From Patescibacteria group bacterium (GTDB taxonomy: Bacteria; Patescibacteriota; Minisyncoccia; Moranbacterales; DUUL01), in NCBI GenBank assembly GCA_015493225.1, contig WGDO01000012.1:1-52897 (forward strand): a DNA stretch of 52,897 nt. Direction: 5' to 3'. This document shows positions 1-8,607 of this stretch, in pieces. Under the pieces are notes generated by a model. The model was not told the origin of the DNA, made no database searches, and was given only the letters and a program-made list of their open reading frames with translations. Made by a program: the position numbers and the translations under genes. Position 1 is the first letter of the stretch, and each line of letters opens with the position of its first letter.

Positions 1-2156
1 ATTCTGCTAAAAACATCCTTAAGCAATACGAAGAACAATTTAGTTTTTTAATTCAAGAACAACAACAGGCCCAAAGAGAATATCAAGCTTCTCTAAAAGA
101 AGCCAGTAATTTTAAAAACGAATTAATTAAACAAGCTCAAACAGAAAAGAGCTATTATCAAGATAGACTAAAACTAGCCGAGGCAAGATTAGACTATGAT
201 CAAATAGCTAGAACAGATAATTCTGATTTAGATTCTTATCTATCTTTTGTTCCAGCCACAGTTTCTTCTGCTAGTCTAGCTTCTTCCTTTGGACTTAACT
301 TTTCCGTTGGATTAGGAGCTTTAGATAAACTTAAAAAATCTCTTAAAAAACTTAAGAAAAAAGCTAAGAAGGCTTACAAGAAAGCAGAGAAGAAAGCTAA
401 GAAAAGACGGGAAGAAGAGAAGAGAAGAAGAGACGCTCAAAGAAGTGCTTACTATGCCAAATTAAATGCCTGGAAAAAAGCCGAAGCAAAACACCAAGCA
501 GCGATTAAAGAACATACCTGGTTTGATGCCAACGGAAACGGTTACTCCGGATTTTATTCTGAAGCAGGAGGGTATTCTCATACTCCGCCTAAGCCTCGTT
601 GGTCAGATTATTTATCCTTTGCAAGTCATTCTAACTCAACTAAAATTCCTTGGTACCAAAAACTTCTTGGAGCTACTGCGTGGGCTTCTACTACTAATTC
701 ATATCAACCTAAAAAAGGTTGGTTAGATAAAATTAAAGATTTGGGAAAAAATGCTTGGGATGGATTTAAAAATTCTGCTTTTGGTGGAGGCGTTATTAAA
801 GCCTACCAAAAAGCTACAGACTCCTTGAAAAATACTTGGGACATTATCAGACAAGGAGCATCTCAAGCCTGGGATAAAACTAAACTAATTCTCCCAACCG
901 TAACAAATATTGCTGAAAAAACTGCTAACGGAATTAAAAACATTGCCAGTGGTATTGGTGGATATTTGAAAAAAGCGGTGGTAGAATTGCTTAAAACAAC
1001 CGCCACTCCTTTCTTTGCTATTGGTAATTTTGCTGAAGGGATTGAGGATAAAATTAAAGGGTGGTATAATGAAATTAGAAAAAAGAAACGAAAAAAAGAA
1101 AAAGATAAAAAAATATTAGAAGATTTAAAAACTGACAAAGCGCTGGCTTCCAATATTTCTCATATTGCTTATGATAAAAATAATGAAGATGAGCTAAAAA
1201 GAGAACAAGAACTGTTAGCTATTGGATATGAAGAAATTTCTGCCAATGAAGATAAATTAAAAGAATTCTTGGGAGATGGATGGGTTGCTAAAGTATTTGG
1301 CGAGAATGCTGAAGAGAGAGCTACTTTGGAAGATGGTGACTCTGGCTTTAAAGCTAAAATCTTTGTAAATCCTCAAACCGGAGCAGTAGCTTTAACATTT
1401 GCCGGAACAAATTTTCAAGAAGCAGGTGATACGGCGACTGACGTAACACAACCATTTGGGCTAGAGACCGCTCAATATACTTTTGCTATTAATATTGGTA
1501 AAATTATCGAGGAAAAAATAAACAGGGGGGAATTAAATAGGGATAATATTTTTGTCATGGGACATTCCTTAGGGGGAGGTTTAAGTGCGGTAGTGGGAGC
1601 AATGCTTGGCATCAGAACTTATACTTTTAATGCAGCTGGAATACATGAGAATACTCTCAAGCAGGCATTTAAGGCAATAGGAAAAACATATAACGGCAAT
1701 CGTCAATTTAATAACATTATTAATTTTAGAACTGAAGGAGATATTTTAACTCACTTGCAGGAAGAAGCTACTGCTCAGGATTTGACTTATTATCTAAAAT
1801 GGATGCAAGTAATTAAGGATACTCCGGGAACGGGATATGTTGCCGGTAAAATAGTTAGGAAACAGCTTAATGTTACAGGTATATCTGATGAAGCATTAGC
1901 AATTATTAATCAACATATTCAGAATGGAGATAGCATTAGCGAAGTCTTACCAGACGCTTTGGGGCAACAGGTTGATGTGGAAGCGGGATTGGTGCAAAAT
2001 ATTGGACATGTTGGTGTTATGGCTATTGTTAATATACCCGCAGTAACAGTTATTGCAAATACATTAATACCATCAAAAAATTTACTGGACATTGACTTTT
2101 TTCTGAATAGAACCGGTGAATTGGGTTGGGAAGGAATAGAACATACTATTTATTAA
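1..2156 (+). CDS. Large protein with C-terminal lipase/alpha-beta hydrolase domain (5' end outside window)
   Basis: The reading frame is open from nucleotide 3, so the gene starts before the window and about 717 residues are visible; no internal start needs to be assumed. The visible part begins with a glutamine-rich coiled-coil-like stretch, then a very Lys-rich segment (about nt 330-430), then a Gly/Trp/Ser-rich linker. The last third contains TFAGTNF and GHSLGGG (Ser codon at 1566), the nucleophile elbow of class 3 lipases and related hydrolases. Asp at 1740 and His near 2007 are possible triad partners. The layout (long variable region, enzymatic C-terminus, ankyrin-like genes directly downstream) resembles a polymorphic toxin, but this is inference. 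It could instead be a large surface lipase. The N-terminal export signal, if any, is not visible. Confidence 0.7.
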   Translation, partial: SAKNILKQYEEQFSFLIQEQQQAQREYQASLKEASNFKNELIKQAQTEKSYYQDRLKLAEARLDYDQIARTDNSDLDSYLSFVPATVSSASLASSFGLNFSVGLGALDKLKKSLKKLKKKAKKAYKKAEKKAKKRREEEKRRRDAQRSAYYAKLNAWKKAEAKHQAAIKEHTWFDANGNGYSGFYSEAGGYSHTPPKPRWSDYLSFASHSNSTKIPWYQKLLGATAWASTTNSYQPKKGWLDKIKDLGKNAWDGFKNSAFGGGVIKAYQKATDSLKNTWDIIRQGASQAWDKTKLILPTVTNIAEKTANGIKNIASGIGGYLKKAVVELLKTTATPFFAIGNFAEGIEDKIKGWYNEIRKKKRKKEKDKKILEDLKTDKALASNISHIAYDKNNEDELKREQELLAIGYEEISANEDKLKEFLGDGWVAKVFGENAEERATLEDGDSGFKAKIFVNPQTGAVALTFAGTNFQEAGDTATDVTQPFGLETAQYTFAINIGKIIEEKINRGELNRDNIFVMGHSLGGGLSAVVGAMLGIRTYTFNAAGIHENTLKQAFKAIGKTYNGNRQFNNIINFRTEGDILTHLQEEATAQDLTYYLKWMQVIKDTPGTGYVAGKIVRKQLNVTGISDEALAIINQHIQNGDSISEVLPDALGQQVDVEAGLVQNIGHVGVMAIVNIPAVTVIANTLIPSKNLLDIDFFLNRTGELGWEGIEHTIY

Positions 2157-2166
2157 TATAAATTCA

Positions 2167-3357
2167 ATGAAAAAAATAACGATATTAGTATTGGGTATAA
2201 TGGTAATTGTTTTGTTTGTGGGGATAACCAAAAAAGATGCTATTGTTGAAACAGTAGATTATTTTGGTAAGGTAATTAAAATGACGATGTTTTTTGCTGG
2301 CATTCCTACCAAAGAAGATAAAATTGCGGCAGAGAAAGAAGCTATCAGAACAAATCCGGCTACTTATTTTTCCGACCAAAAAATAATTGATTTTTGCCTG
2401 GCTTTGAAAAATTATGATTTGCAAAAAGCTGATCAATTATTAAAGGAAGGAATAGATATTAATACTATTGGTAAAGACGGAATGACTCCTTTTTATTTTT
2501 GGTGGTATGCTAATAGCTTGGAAAGGGATGAGTGTTCTTTTCGGAAAACTTTTAAATATTTTTTAGAAAAAGGAGCTAATCCGTTGATGTTATATAAGAG
2601 GCCAAAGAGATCTTTTAGTTTTGTGTTAAAAGAGGTGGTTTATTATGCGGATGCTTATTACTTGGATGCAATCTTAAAATATCAAGTGATAACCAGTAAA
2701 AATTTAGGCCAGTCTTTTGAATATGTTCATAAAAAATGGGGAAATATTGTTAAGGGTAGTACTACTAAAAATAAATATTGGCCACTTAATGCAACTCTTG
2801 ATGTATTAAATAACGATATTGCTTTTAAGAAATTATTACACCACCTAGTCCAACACAAAATCATTGATAAAAACAATCCGGAAACATTTCCTGGTGGATA
2901 TTATGTTTATGGCAAAGACTGGGATAGAATTTATTTTATGTTAAAGGAGGGATTAACTTACAAAACAAAAATAAAACCAGAACAAAAAGATTATGATTTA
3001 ATTAAAAGATTTAAATTAATTACTTGTAAAGATAATTGTGTTGGAGCAGTATATTATTACAATGAATTTGGAGAAGACTATAGACAAAAAACATTGGAAA
3101 TATTGGAAGAAAGAGGAGAAAAAGTTGTCCATCCTGTGCTACCAAAAAATGAAAAATATGTTAAAGAGAACGGACGTTATATTTTGTATGTTGATGAGGG
3201 AATTGATTATAAAGGAGACAGAATAGAAGGGAAGGAGGATAAATGGATAAAATTTATTAATTCATCTTTAAATAAGCATACCAAAGAAAAACTTGAGCAA
3301 AAAAGAGAAAAAAGACAAAAAGAATTGGAAGAAGAGTTGAAAAAATGCGAATTGTAA
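2167..3357 (+). CDS. Membrane-anchored ankyrin-like protein (paralogue 1 of 3)
   Basis: A 396-residue protein starting 10 nt after the lipase gene, so probably cotranscribed. Residues about 3-20 form an uncleaved signal anchor (ITILVLGIMVIVLFVGI). Around residues 68-110 there is an ankyrin-like unit: YFSDQKIIDFC, a helix with DLQKADQLLKEG, then DINTIGKDGMTPF. A second weaker unit contains FLEKGANPL. The C-terminal part has EKYVKENGRYILYV, a motif shared with the next two genes, and a charged tail. Ankyrin-like proteins next to toxin genes can act as immunity proteins; that role is inferred from position. No catalytic motif is visible. Confidence 0.7.
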   Translation: MKKITILVLGIMVIVLFVGITKKDAIVETVDYFGKVIKMTMFFAGIPTKEDKIAAEKEAIRTNPATYFSDQKIIDFCLALKNYDLQKADQLLKEGIDINTIGKDGMTPFYFWWYANSLERDECSFRKTFKYFLEKGANPLMLYKRPKRSFSFVLKEVVYYADAYYLDAILKYQVITSKNLGQSFEYVHKKWGNIVKGSTTKNKYWPLNATLDVLNNDIAFKKLLHHLVQHKIIDKNNPETFPGGYYVYGKDWDRIYFMLKEGLTYKTKIKPEQKDYDLIKRFKLITCKDNCVGAVYYYNEFGEDYRQKTLEILEERGEKVVHPVLPKNEKYVKENGRYILYVDEGIDYKGDRIEGKEDKWIKFINSSLNKHTKEKLEQKREKRQKELEEELKKCEL

Positions 3358-3367
3358 AATTGTCTGA

Positions 3368-3445
3368 AACAAATATTTGGTAAAAGATGGTATTAACGGA
3401 AAGGTTGGAGCTAAAATGCATGGTGAATATATTTATGAATATTAA
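3368..3445 (+). other. Possible gene remnant between ankyrin paralogues 1 and 2
   Basis: This short open stretch follows a stop at 3365, has no good start, and encodes about 25 residues ending GAKMHGEYIYEY. It looks protein-like but matches neither neighbour. It may be the tail of a lost gene. The evidence is thin. Confidence 0.2.
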
Positions 3446-3454
3446 TCAAATAAT

Positions 3455-4501
3455 ATGACTAAAAAACAAATCTGGTCTATAATCATATTAATTTTCATTC
3501 TCTTATCCGGAGTTGTGTCTTTCGGTATCTATCGTTTTTCTCAAAAATTTTCCAAAATAGTTCAAGAGAATCAAATTAAACAACATCAATACGATCCGGA
3601 AAATTTATTTACTGATCAAAAAGTGATTGAATTATGTTATGCTCTTAAGGTCGGTGATTTAAATAAAGCCGATGAACTGTTAAAACAAGGAACAGATATC
3701 AATTTTAAAGGAAAAGAGGGAATGACTCCTTTTTTGTGGTTGTTTAAATTTAGTGGTTTGCGAGATAAAGATATTATGAAAAAAAGTTTTCAATGGTTGG
3801 TGGAACATAAAGTAGATCCGACGGTGATTTATCATTGGAAAGGAAATGCTTATTATACGGTTTTTCACATTACTGCTGAGAATTCTAATATTTTTTATCT
3901 CAAGACACTTCTAGAATCCGGTTTGATAAAAGATGTCGATTTAGAACTGCCAGAGAATGCCAATCCGACAGCACTTTTGCAAGCAGATTTATCAGATAGA
4001 TTTGAAAATTTTAAATTGCTTTTAGATTATGGGGCAGATCCGAATAAAATAATTAAATTAGCTGTTGACAGACCAACTTTAAATATTGTTGAAGGAAATA
4101 TGTCCTGGCGTTTTGCTTATGAGTTACTAAAACGAGGAGCAAATTTTAACACTAACATGAGAGATGGAAAACCTGAAATTGTTAGGGTTATTGAAGATAT
4201 TGTTTTTGTCCCCTCTGTTTCCCTAAACTATCGCGGAGCAGATTATCGTCAAAAATGTGTAGAGTTTTTAGAAAATCATGGCGTAAAAGATATTCATCCT
4301 GATATGCCAGATGATGAAAAGTATGTTAAAGAAAATGGGAAGTATCAATTATATATTTTAGAAAAAGAAGGAGACAAAGCTGGACAATGGGTTAAGTTTG
4401 AAGAATCTTCCAAATATGAAATTCCCCCAACTGAAGAAGAAAGAAAAAAAGCAAGAGAAGATGAAGACAAATATTATGAGGGGCTAAGATATAAAAAATA
4501 G
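3455..4501 (+). CDS. Membrane-anchored ankyrin-like protein (paralogue 2 of 3)
   Basis: A 348-residue protein with an N-terminal membrane anchor (residues about 7-27), then FTDQKVIELCYALKVGDLNK, KADELLKQGTDIN and KEGMTPFLWL, which align with paralogue 1. Further helix pairs include FENFKLLLDYGADPN and FAYELLKRGANF, better ankyrin matches than in paralogue 1. The C-terminal block has RGADYRQKCVEFLENHG and DEKYVKENGKYQLYI. The three genes probably arose by tandem duplication and then diverged. The protein is probably anchored in the membrane with the repeats outside. Immunity against the upstream hydrolase is an inference from gene order. Confidence 0.7.
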   Translation: MTKKQIWSIIILIFILLSGVVSFGIYRFSQKFSKIVQENQIKQHQYDPENLFTDQKVIELCYALKVGDLNKADELLKQGTDINFKGKEGMTPFLWLFKFSGLRDKDIMKKSFQWLVEHKVDPTVIYHWKGNAYYTVFHITAENSNIFYLKTLLESGLIKDVDLELPENANPTALLQADLSDRFENFKLLLDYGADPNKIIKLAVDRPTLNIVEGNMSWRFAYELLKRGANFNTNMRDGKPEIVRVIEDIVFVPSVSLNYRGADYRQKCVEFLENHGVKDIHPDMPDDEKYVKENGKYQLYILEKEGDKAGQWVKFEESSKYEIPPTEEERKKAREDEDKYYEGLRYKK

Positions 4502-4511
4502 TTATTTATTA

Positions 4512-5525
4512 ATGAGTCTTAAAAACATACCAAAATTTGTTTGGGTAATACTAATAATGGCTATGATCATTATTATCCCTTACAAAATATATATGTCAAA
4601 ATACTCTGCTAAAAACTATTTTACCGATAAAAAAGTAGTTGCTCTTTGCAATGCCGCTAAAAAAGGAGACACTAAAAAAATAGATAAATTATTGGCAGAG
4701 GGAGTTGATATTAATACTGTTGGTAAAACAGGGCTAAACCCTCTTTACTGGCTTTTGGTAATGAATAAAGAATCTAAGAAAAAAAGAATTGGGTTTAAAT
4801 ATCTTTTAGAGAAGGGAGCTAATCCGTTGCAAGTACACATAAAAAGTGGATTAAATATAATTCATACTACTGCTAGATACAAAAATCCCGATTATTTAAA
4901 AATGATTCTAAAATATGGACACATTAAAAGAAAAGACCTGGATGCAGAAATACCAAATGAAGATTTTTCCAATGCTCTTTTGCAGGCTTATGCTATTAAC
5001 AGATTTGAAAACTTTAAACTTCTTTTAGACGCTGGAGCGGATATGAATTGGCGTAAAACTGATGAAGTGGGTATGGTTAAATCAGTTTTACGGAGTTGTA
5101 GTTTGACTGGCGATTGGAAGTTTGTTTATGAGCTTCTAAAACGAGGGGTGGATTATTCCAAAGACTTAAAATATGTAAAAGACAGCATAGAATCAACAGT
5201 GGGAAGTATTTATAGTCCAGCTTCTTCTATTGATTTCAGAGGAATAGACTGGCGTCAAAAAGTAGTTCAATTTTTCCGAGAAAAAGGAATTGAAATGAAG
5301 CCCGGGATGTCTAAGAGTGAAAAATATGTAAATGAAAATGGTAAAGATATTTTGTATGTTAATGATGGACTAATGTCTGATGGTAAAAGAATTAAGGGGA
5401 AGCCAGACAAATGGGTTAAATTTTCCGAGTCAACTTTTTACAAAAAGGCTACAAAAGATCTTAATCAACAAAAGTATCTAGACAAAGATCTTGAGAAAAT
5501 GAAGATTAAGAGGTTGGGGGATTAA
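4512..5525 (+). CDS. Membrane-anchored ankyrin-like protein (paralogue 3 of 3)
   Basis: A 337-residue protein starting 10 nt after the preceding stop. It has a hydrophobic anchor at residues about 9-25 (VWVILIMAMIIIIPYKI), then YFTDKKVVALCNAAKKGD, KLLAEGVDINTVGKTGLNPL, FKYLLEKGANPL, FENFKLLLDAGADMNW and FVYELLKRGVDY: several ankyrin-type helix pairs. The C-terminal motif SEKYVNENGKDILYV is shared with paralogues 1 and 2. No enzyme motif is seen. It is best read as the third member of the tandem family, with a possible immunity role. Confidence 0.7.
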   Translation: MSLKNIPKFVWVILIMAMIIIIPYKIYMSKYSAKNYFTDKKVVALCNAAKKGDTKKIDKLLAEGVDINTVGKTGLNPLYWLLVMNKESKKKRIGFKYLLEKGANPLQVHIKSGLNIIHTTARYKNPDYLKMILKYGHIKRKDLDAEIPNEDFSNALLQAYAINRFENFKLLLDAGADMNWRKTDEVGMVKSVLRSCSLTGDWKFVYELLKRGVDYSKDLKYVKDSIESTVGSIYSPASSIDFRGIDWRQKVVQFFREKGIEMKPGMSKSEKYVNENGKDILYVNDGLMSDGKRIKGKPDKWVKFSESTFYKKATKDLNQQKYLDKDLEKMKIKRLGD

Positions 5526-5573
5526 AATAATCAAATAGATAAAAAATAATAAATAATAATTAAATCAGAAAAT

Positions 5574-6401
5574 ATGAAAGCAATTAGCAGGGAGAAGTGG
5601 ATTAAACTTTTTGTTGTAGAAACTTTAGTGTTTATTATTCTTGTGATGAGTTTTTCTATGACGAAACAAGATAAATTCAGTGGTGTGGATATTGTAGGTA
5701 TAATATCATTGTTGTTGTTTATTCCAATGAGTATTTATTTGTTTATTAAGAGTATTGGAAGATTGAAGGATGTTGGAATGAGTGGGTTGTGGACGTTGCT
5801 AATATTAATTCCCATAATCGGCTGGGGAAGTCTGTTGGCCATTTTGTGCTTAAGAGGCACAGAACACAAAAAAGGAGCAGTCTCAAGAGCAATGAAAATT
5901 GGTAGTATTGGCTTTGGTGGGATTACGGCTATTGTAGCTTTTTTGATTTTTGCAATGTTTATTACAAACACAGACCAAGCTAATACCGGAGATACAAGTA
6001 CTCAACAAAAATTACCCGCAAAAAGTGAACAGAACAATAATCAGAACAATAACGCAATCGATAATATTGAAAATGCCAAAAGCTCTGATAGTTCAGAAAA
6101 TACAACTAATAAGGAAGCCGGTGATGTTATTGATGTTGAGGGACTAAAAAGTCCTGGGATTGCTGATTCCTTACTTACTAAAGACGCTATGAGGGGAGTT
6201 GTAATGGAGCTTGCCATGAAAGGTTGTGATAAGTATGATTCGCATAAATCTTATATACTTAAAGACCCAGTAATGGAAACCGCTAAAAAGGGTTCTTGGC
6301 AAGAACGTTGGATTGTGTCTGCCTGTGGCAATAAATATCAAATAGATTTAAATTTTACAGAAGTAATCGGCGAAGGAACAACCTGGACAATTCTAAAATA
6401 A
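5574..6401 (+). CDS. DUF805-like membrane protein with an extracellular domain
   Basis: A 275-residue protein. Residues 1-135 hold about four hydrophobic segments; GRLKDVGMSGLWTLLILIPI followed by GWGSLLAILCLRGTE matches the conserved core of small DUF805 membrane proteins. An Asn/Ser/Gln-rich linker (about 140-185) leads to a C-terminal domain with two cysteines (MKGCDKYDSHKS and VSACGNKYQIDLNF), probably outside the membrane. It lies 48 nt after the ankyrin paralogues and before a terminator, so it may be the last gene of that operon. It is not similar to the ankyrin proteins. Function unknown. Confidence 0.6.
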   Translation: MKAISREKWIKLFVVETLVFIILVMSFSMTKQDKFSGVDIVGIISLLLFIPMSIYLFIKSIGRLKDVGMSGLWTLLILIPIIGWGSLLAILCLRGTEHKKGAVSRAMKIGSIGFGGITAIVAFLIFAMFITNTDQANTGDTSTQQKLPAKSEQNNNQNNNAIDNIENAKSSDSSENTTNKEAGDVIDVEGLKSPGIADSLLTKDAMRGVVMELAMKGCDKYDSHKSYILKDPVMETAKKGSWQERWIVSACGNKYQIDLNFTEVIGEGTTWTILK

Positions 6402-6419
6402 ACTAACAAAAAAAATCTT

Positions 6420-6455
6420 AAAAAAATCCAGGGGTTTTATCTTTGGATTTTTTTT
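6420..6455 (+). terminator. Rho-independent terminator after the lipase-ankyrin cluster
   Basis: An 11-bp stem (AAAAAAATCCA at 6420-6430 with TGGATTTTTTT at 6444-6454) around a 13-nt loop, running into a T tract. It lies just after the stop of the DUF805-like gene. Confidence 0.65.
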
Positions 6456-6469
6456 GTTTGTTGGAGATT

Positions 6470-6600
6470 TTTTTGGAAATTTACTCGTCGAATAGTGGTA
6501 GGCAAGACCTTGGTAAAAACAACATCGAGGCAAAGCCTCGACCTAAAACTTGAACACCGAGGTTCACCTGCCGGGTAGGCAGGCAAGGCTTCTGAATTTT
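6470..6600. repeat. Non-coding spacer with GC-richer small palindromes
   Basis: The spacer holds TCGAGGC/GCCTCGA (6525-6541, loop AAA) and CCTGCC/GGCAGG (6567-6583). It is richer in G and C than its surroundings and looks like dispersed-repeat debris. No convincing gene is present on either strand. Confidence 0.4.
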
Positions 6601-6645
6601 CTTTTGAATTTATAGAAATATTTTTTGGAAGTTGTAAATTGCCAA

Positions 6646-6684
6646 AAAGATTACCCCCAAAGATTACCCCCAAAGATTACCCCC
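6646..6684. repeat. Three tandem 13-bp repeats upstream of the hsdM promoter
   Basis: Three perfect copies of AAAGATTACCCCC lie end to end and stop 4 nt before the -35 box. They could be a regulator-binding array or a slippage-prone tract. Confidence 0.6.
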
Positions 6685-6688
6685 AACC

Positions 6689-6717
6689 TTGATTTAGTAA
6701 GCAGTAAAGAGTATACT
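6689..6717 (+). promoter_or_regulatory. Promoter of the type I RM operon
   Basis: TTGATT, a 17-bp spacer and TATACT, 35 nt before hsdM. The box, spacer and flanks closely match the promoter at 46956-46984. Confidence 0.65.
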
Positions 6718-6751
6718 AAAAGAGTAAATAGTGATGTAAGATTTAAAAAAT

Positions 6752-8308
6752 ATGATAAAAAAGAAAAAAGTAGAGCAGAAAATTGATGGGGATTTTGAAA
6801 AGACGCTTTTTAAGACTGCTGATAAATTGCGTAAAAATATTGATGCAGCTGAGTATAAGCATATTGTACTTGGTTTGATTTTTCTTAAATACATTTCTGA
6901 TTCTTTTAAAGAACTACATAACAAACTTGTTGCAGGAGATGGTGAATATGAAGGGGCTGACCCAGAAGATATTGATGAATATCGTAGTGAGAATGTGTTT
7001 TTTGTGCCACAAAATGCTCGGTGGTCTTATTTACATGATCATGCAAAACTTCCAACCATTGGAACTGAACTAGATGATGCAATGGAATTAATAGAGAAAG
7101 AAAATCCAACCTTAAAAGGCATATTACCAAAAGTGTATGCAAAACCAAACTTAGACAAAACAGCACTTGGAGAATTGATAGATTTAATAAGTGATATTGA
7201 CCTCGGAGATGCAACGGCCAAATCAAAAGATTTACTTGGCAGAGTGTATGAATATTTTTTAGGGGAATTTGCGAATGCTGAAGGTAAAAAAGGTGGACAG
7301 TTCTATACTCCAAAATCAATTGTAAAGTTGATGGTGGAAATGATAGAGCCTTACAAAGGACGAGTATATGATCCAGCATGTGGTAGTGGAGGTATGTTTG
7401 TAATGAGTGAAAAATTTATACAGGAGCACTCTGGAAGGGTTGATGATATTTCTATTTATGGTCAAGAGTCTAATCAAACAACATATAAACTCTGTCGGAT
7501 GAATTTGGCGATTAGAGGAATTGATAGCTCACAGGTAAAATGGAATACCGAAGGATCATTTTTAAACGATGCACACAAAGACCTTAAAGCAGATTTTATC
7601 TTGGCAAACCCTCCGTTTAATGTGAGTGATTGGTCTGGCGAATTACTACAAGGCGACCCACGATGGCAATATGGCACACCACCAAATGGGAATGCAAATT
7701 TTGCCTGGATGCAACATATGATTTATCATCTTTCGCCAAAAGGAACGATGGCACTTGTTCTTGCCAATGGTTCACTCTCATCAAATACTAGTGGCGAGGG
7801 GGAAATTCGCACAAAGATTGTTGAAGCTGATTTGGTAGATTGTATTGTAGCACTTCCAAAACAACTTTTTTACAATACAGGAATTCCAGCTTGCCTGTGG
7901 TTTATATCACGCAAAAAATCAGGCAATGGAGATAGAAAAAGAAATAATGAAACACTTTTTATAGATGCAAGTGAAATGGGAAGATTGGAAGATAGAGTGC
8001 ATAGAGTTTTTGATGAAAAAGATATTGCAAAAATAGCTAACACATATCACGAGTGGCGAAAAAAAGATAGTAAATATGAAGATGTGCAAGGTTATTGTAA
8101 ATCTGCAACGCTTGAAGATATAGATAAAAATGATTTTGTACTTACTCCTGGGCGATATGTAGGTATCCCAGAAGAAGAGGATGATGGAATTCCATTTGAA
8201 GATAAAATGAAAGATCTAACAGAAAAATTATCACAGCAGATGAAAAAAGAACAAAAAATGAATAAAGAAATTAAAAATCAACTTGAAAAGATTGGCTTTG
8301 AAATCTAA
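6752..8308 (+). CDS. hsdM: Type I restriction-modification methyltransferase subunit HsdM
   Basis: A 518-residue N6-adenine methyltransferase subunit that, with HsdS, methylates the recognition site and, with HsdR, forms the restriction complex. The N-terminal helical domain is followed by [13 protein letters not shown] (about 183-195), the SAM-binding motif DPACGSGG (207-214) and the catalytic motif NPPF (286-289). The length is normal for the family. It is the first gene after the promoter at 6689. No Shine-Dalgarno precedes the ATG, as is usual in this window. The frame is intact, so the methyltransferase is probably functional. Confidence 0.93.
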   Translation: MIKKKKVEQKIDGDFEKTLFKTADKLRKNIDAAEYKHIVLGLIFLKYISDSFKELHNKLVAGDGEYEGADPEDIDEYRSENVFFVPQNARWSYLHDHAKLPTIGTELDDAMELIEKENPTLKGILPKVYAKPNLDKTALGELIDLISDIDLGDATAKSKDLLGRVYEYFLGEFANAEGKKGGQFYTPKSIVKLMVEMIEPYKGRVYDPACGSGGMFVMSEKFIQEHSGRVDDISIYGQESNQTTYKLCRMNLAIRGIDSSQVKWNTEGSFLNDAHKDLKADFILANPPFNVSDWSGELLQGDPRWQYGTPPNGNANFAWMQHMIYHLSPKGTMALVLANGSLSSNTSGEGEIRTKIVEADLVDCIVALPKQLFYNTGIPACLWFISRKKSGNGDRKRNNETLFIDASEMGRLEDRVHRVFDEKDIAKIANTYHEWRKKDSKYEDVQGYCKSATLEDIDKNDFVLTPGRYVGIPEEEDDGIPFEDKMKDLTEKLSQQMKKEQKMNKEIKNQLEKIGFEI

Positions 8309-8492
8309 TGTGTGCTAAATAAAGGGGTATATAATGGTTACTATTTTATGTATTATCTTACTTGATTGAGGAACGATATTTTTTAGTAATGTGTCAAAAA
8401 ATGCGATAAATGAAGAGATTCTTTACTTGATGACTACTTTGATAGGTAGGTAATCAAAAAAATAGTAAATTACAACAAAAGTTTAAGACATA

Positions 8493-8607
8493 TTACATAA
8501 CAGTTAGTAAGTTTGTTACATCTTTTATTTTTAATGATGAAAAAAATTGCTTAAAATAAAGAATTATGTTATCATAATGTTACATAATAAATAAATATTT
8601 GTTACAT
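8493..8607 (+). promoter_or_regulatory. fic promoter with repeated GTTACAT motifs
   Basis: The 297-nt spacer after hsdM contains a promoter (TTGCTT 8547-8552, 17-bp spacer, TATCAT 8570-8575). TTACAT-type motifs lie at 8493, 8515-8521, 8579-8585 and 8601-8607; the last overlaps the start codon of fic. The spacing suggests an operator array. The rest of the spacer (8309-8492) holds nothing recognisable. Confidence 0.45.

Noticed and set aside
863-1153. Minus-strand open frames such as this one and others across the window
   Set aside because: They lie opposite well-supported genes, have low-complexity or unnatural composition and no recognisable motif.
741-2156. Separate 471-residue gene starting at a TTG at 741
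   Set aside because: The same frame is open without a stop back to nucleotide 3 with protein-like content, so this is the 3' part of a larger gene.
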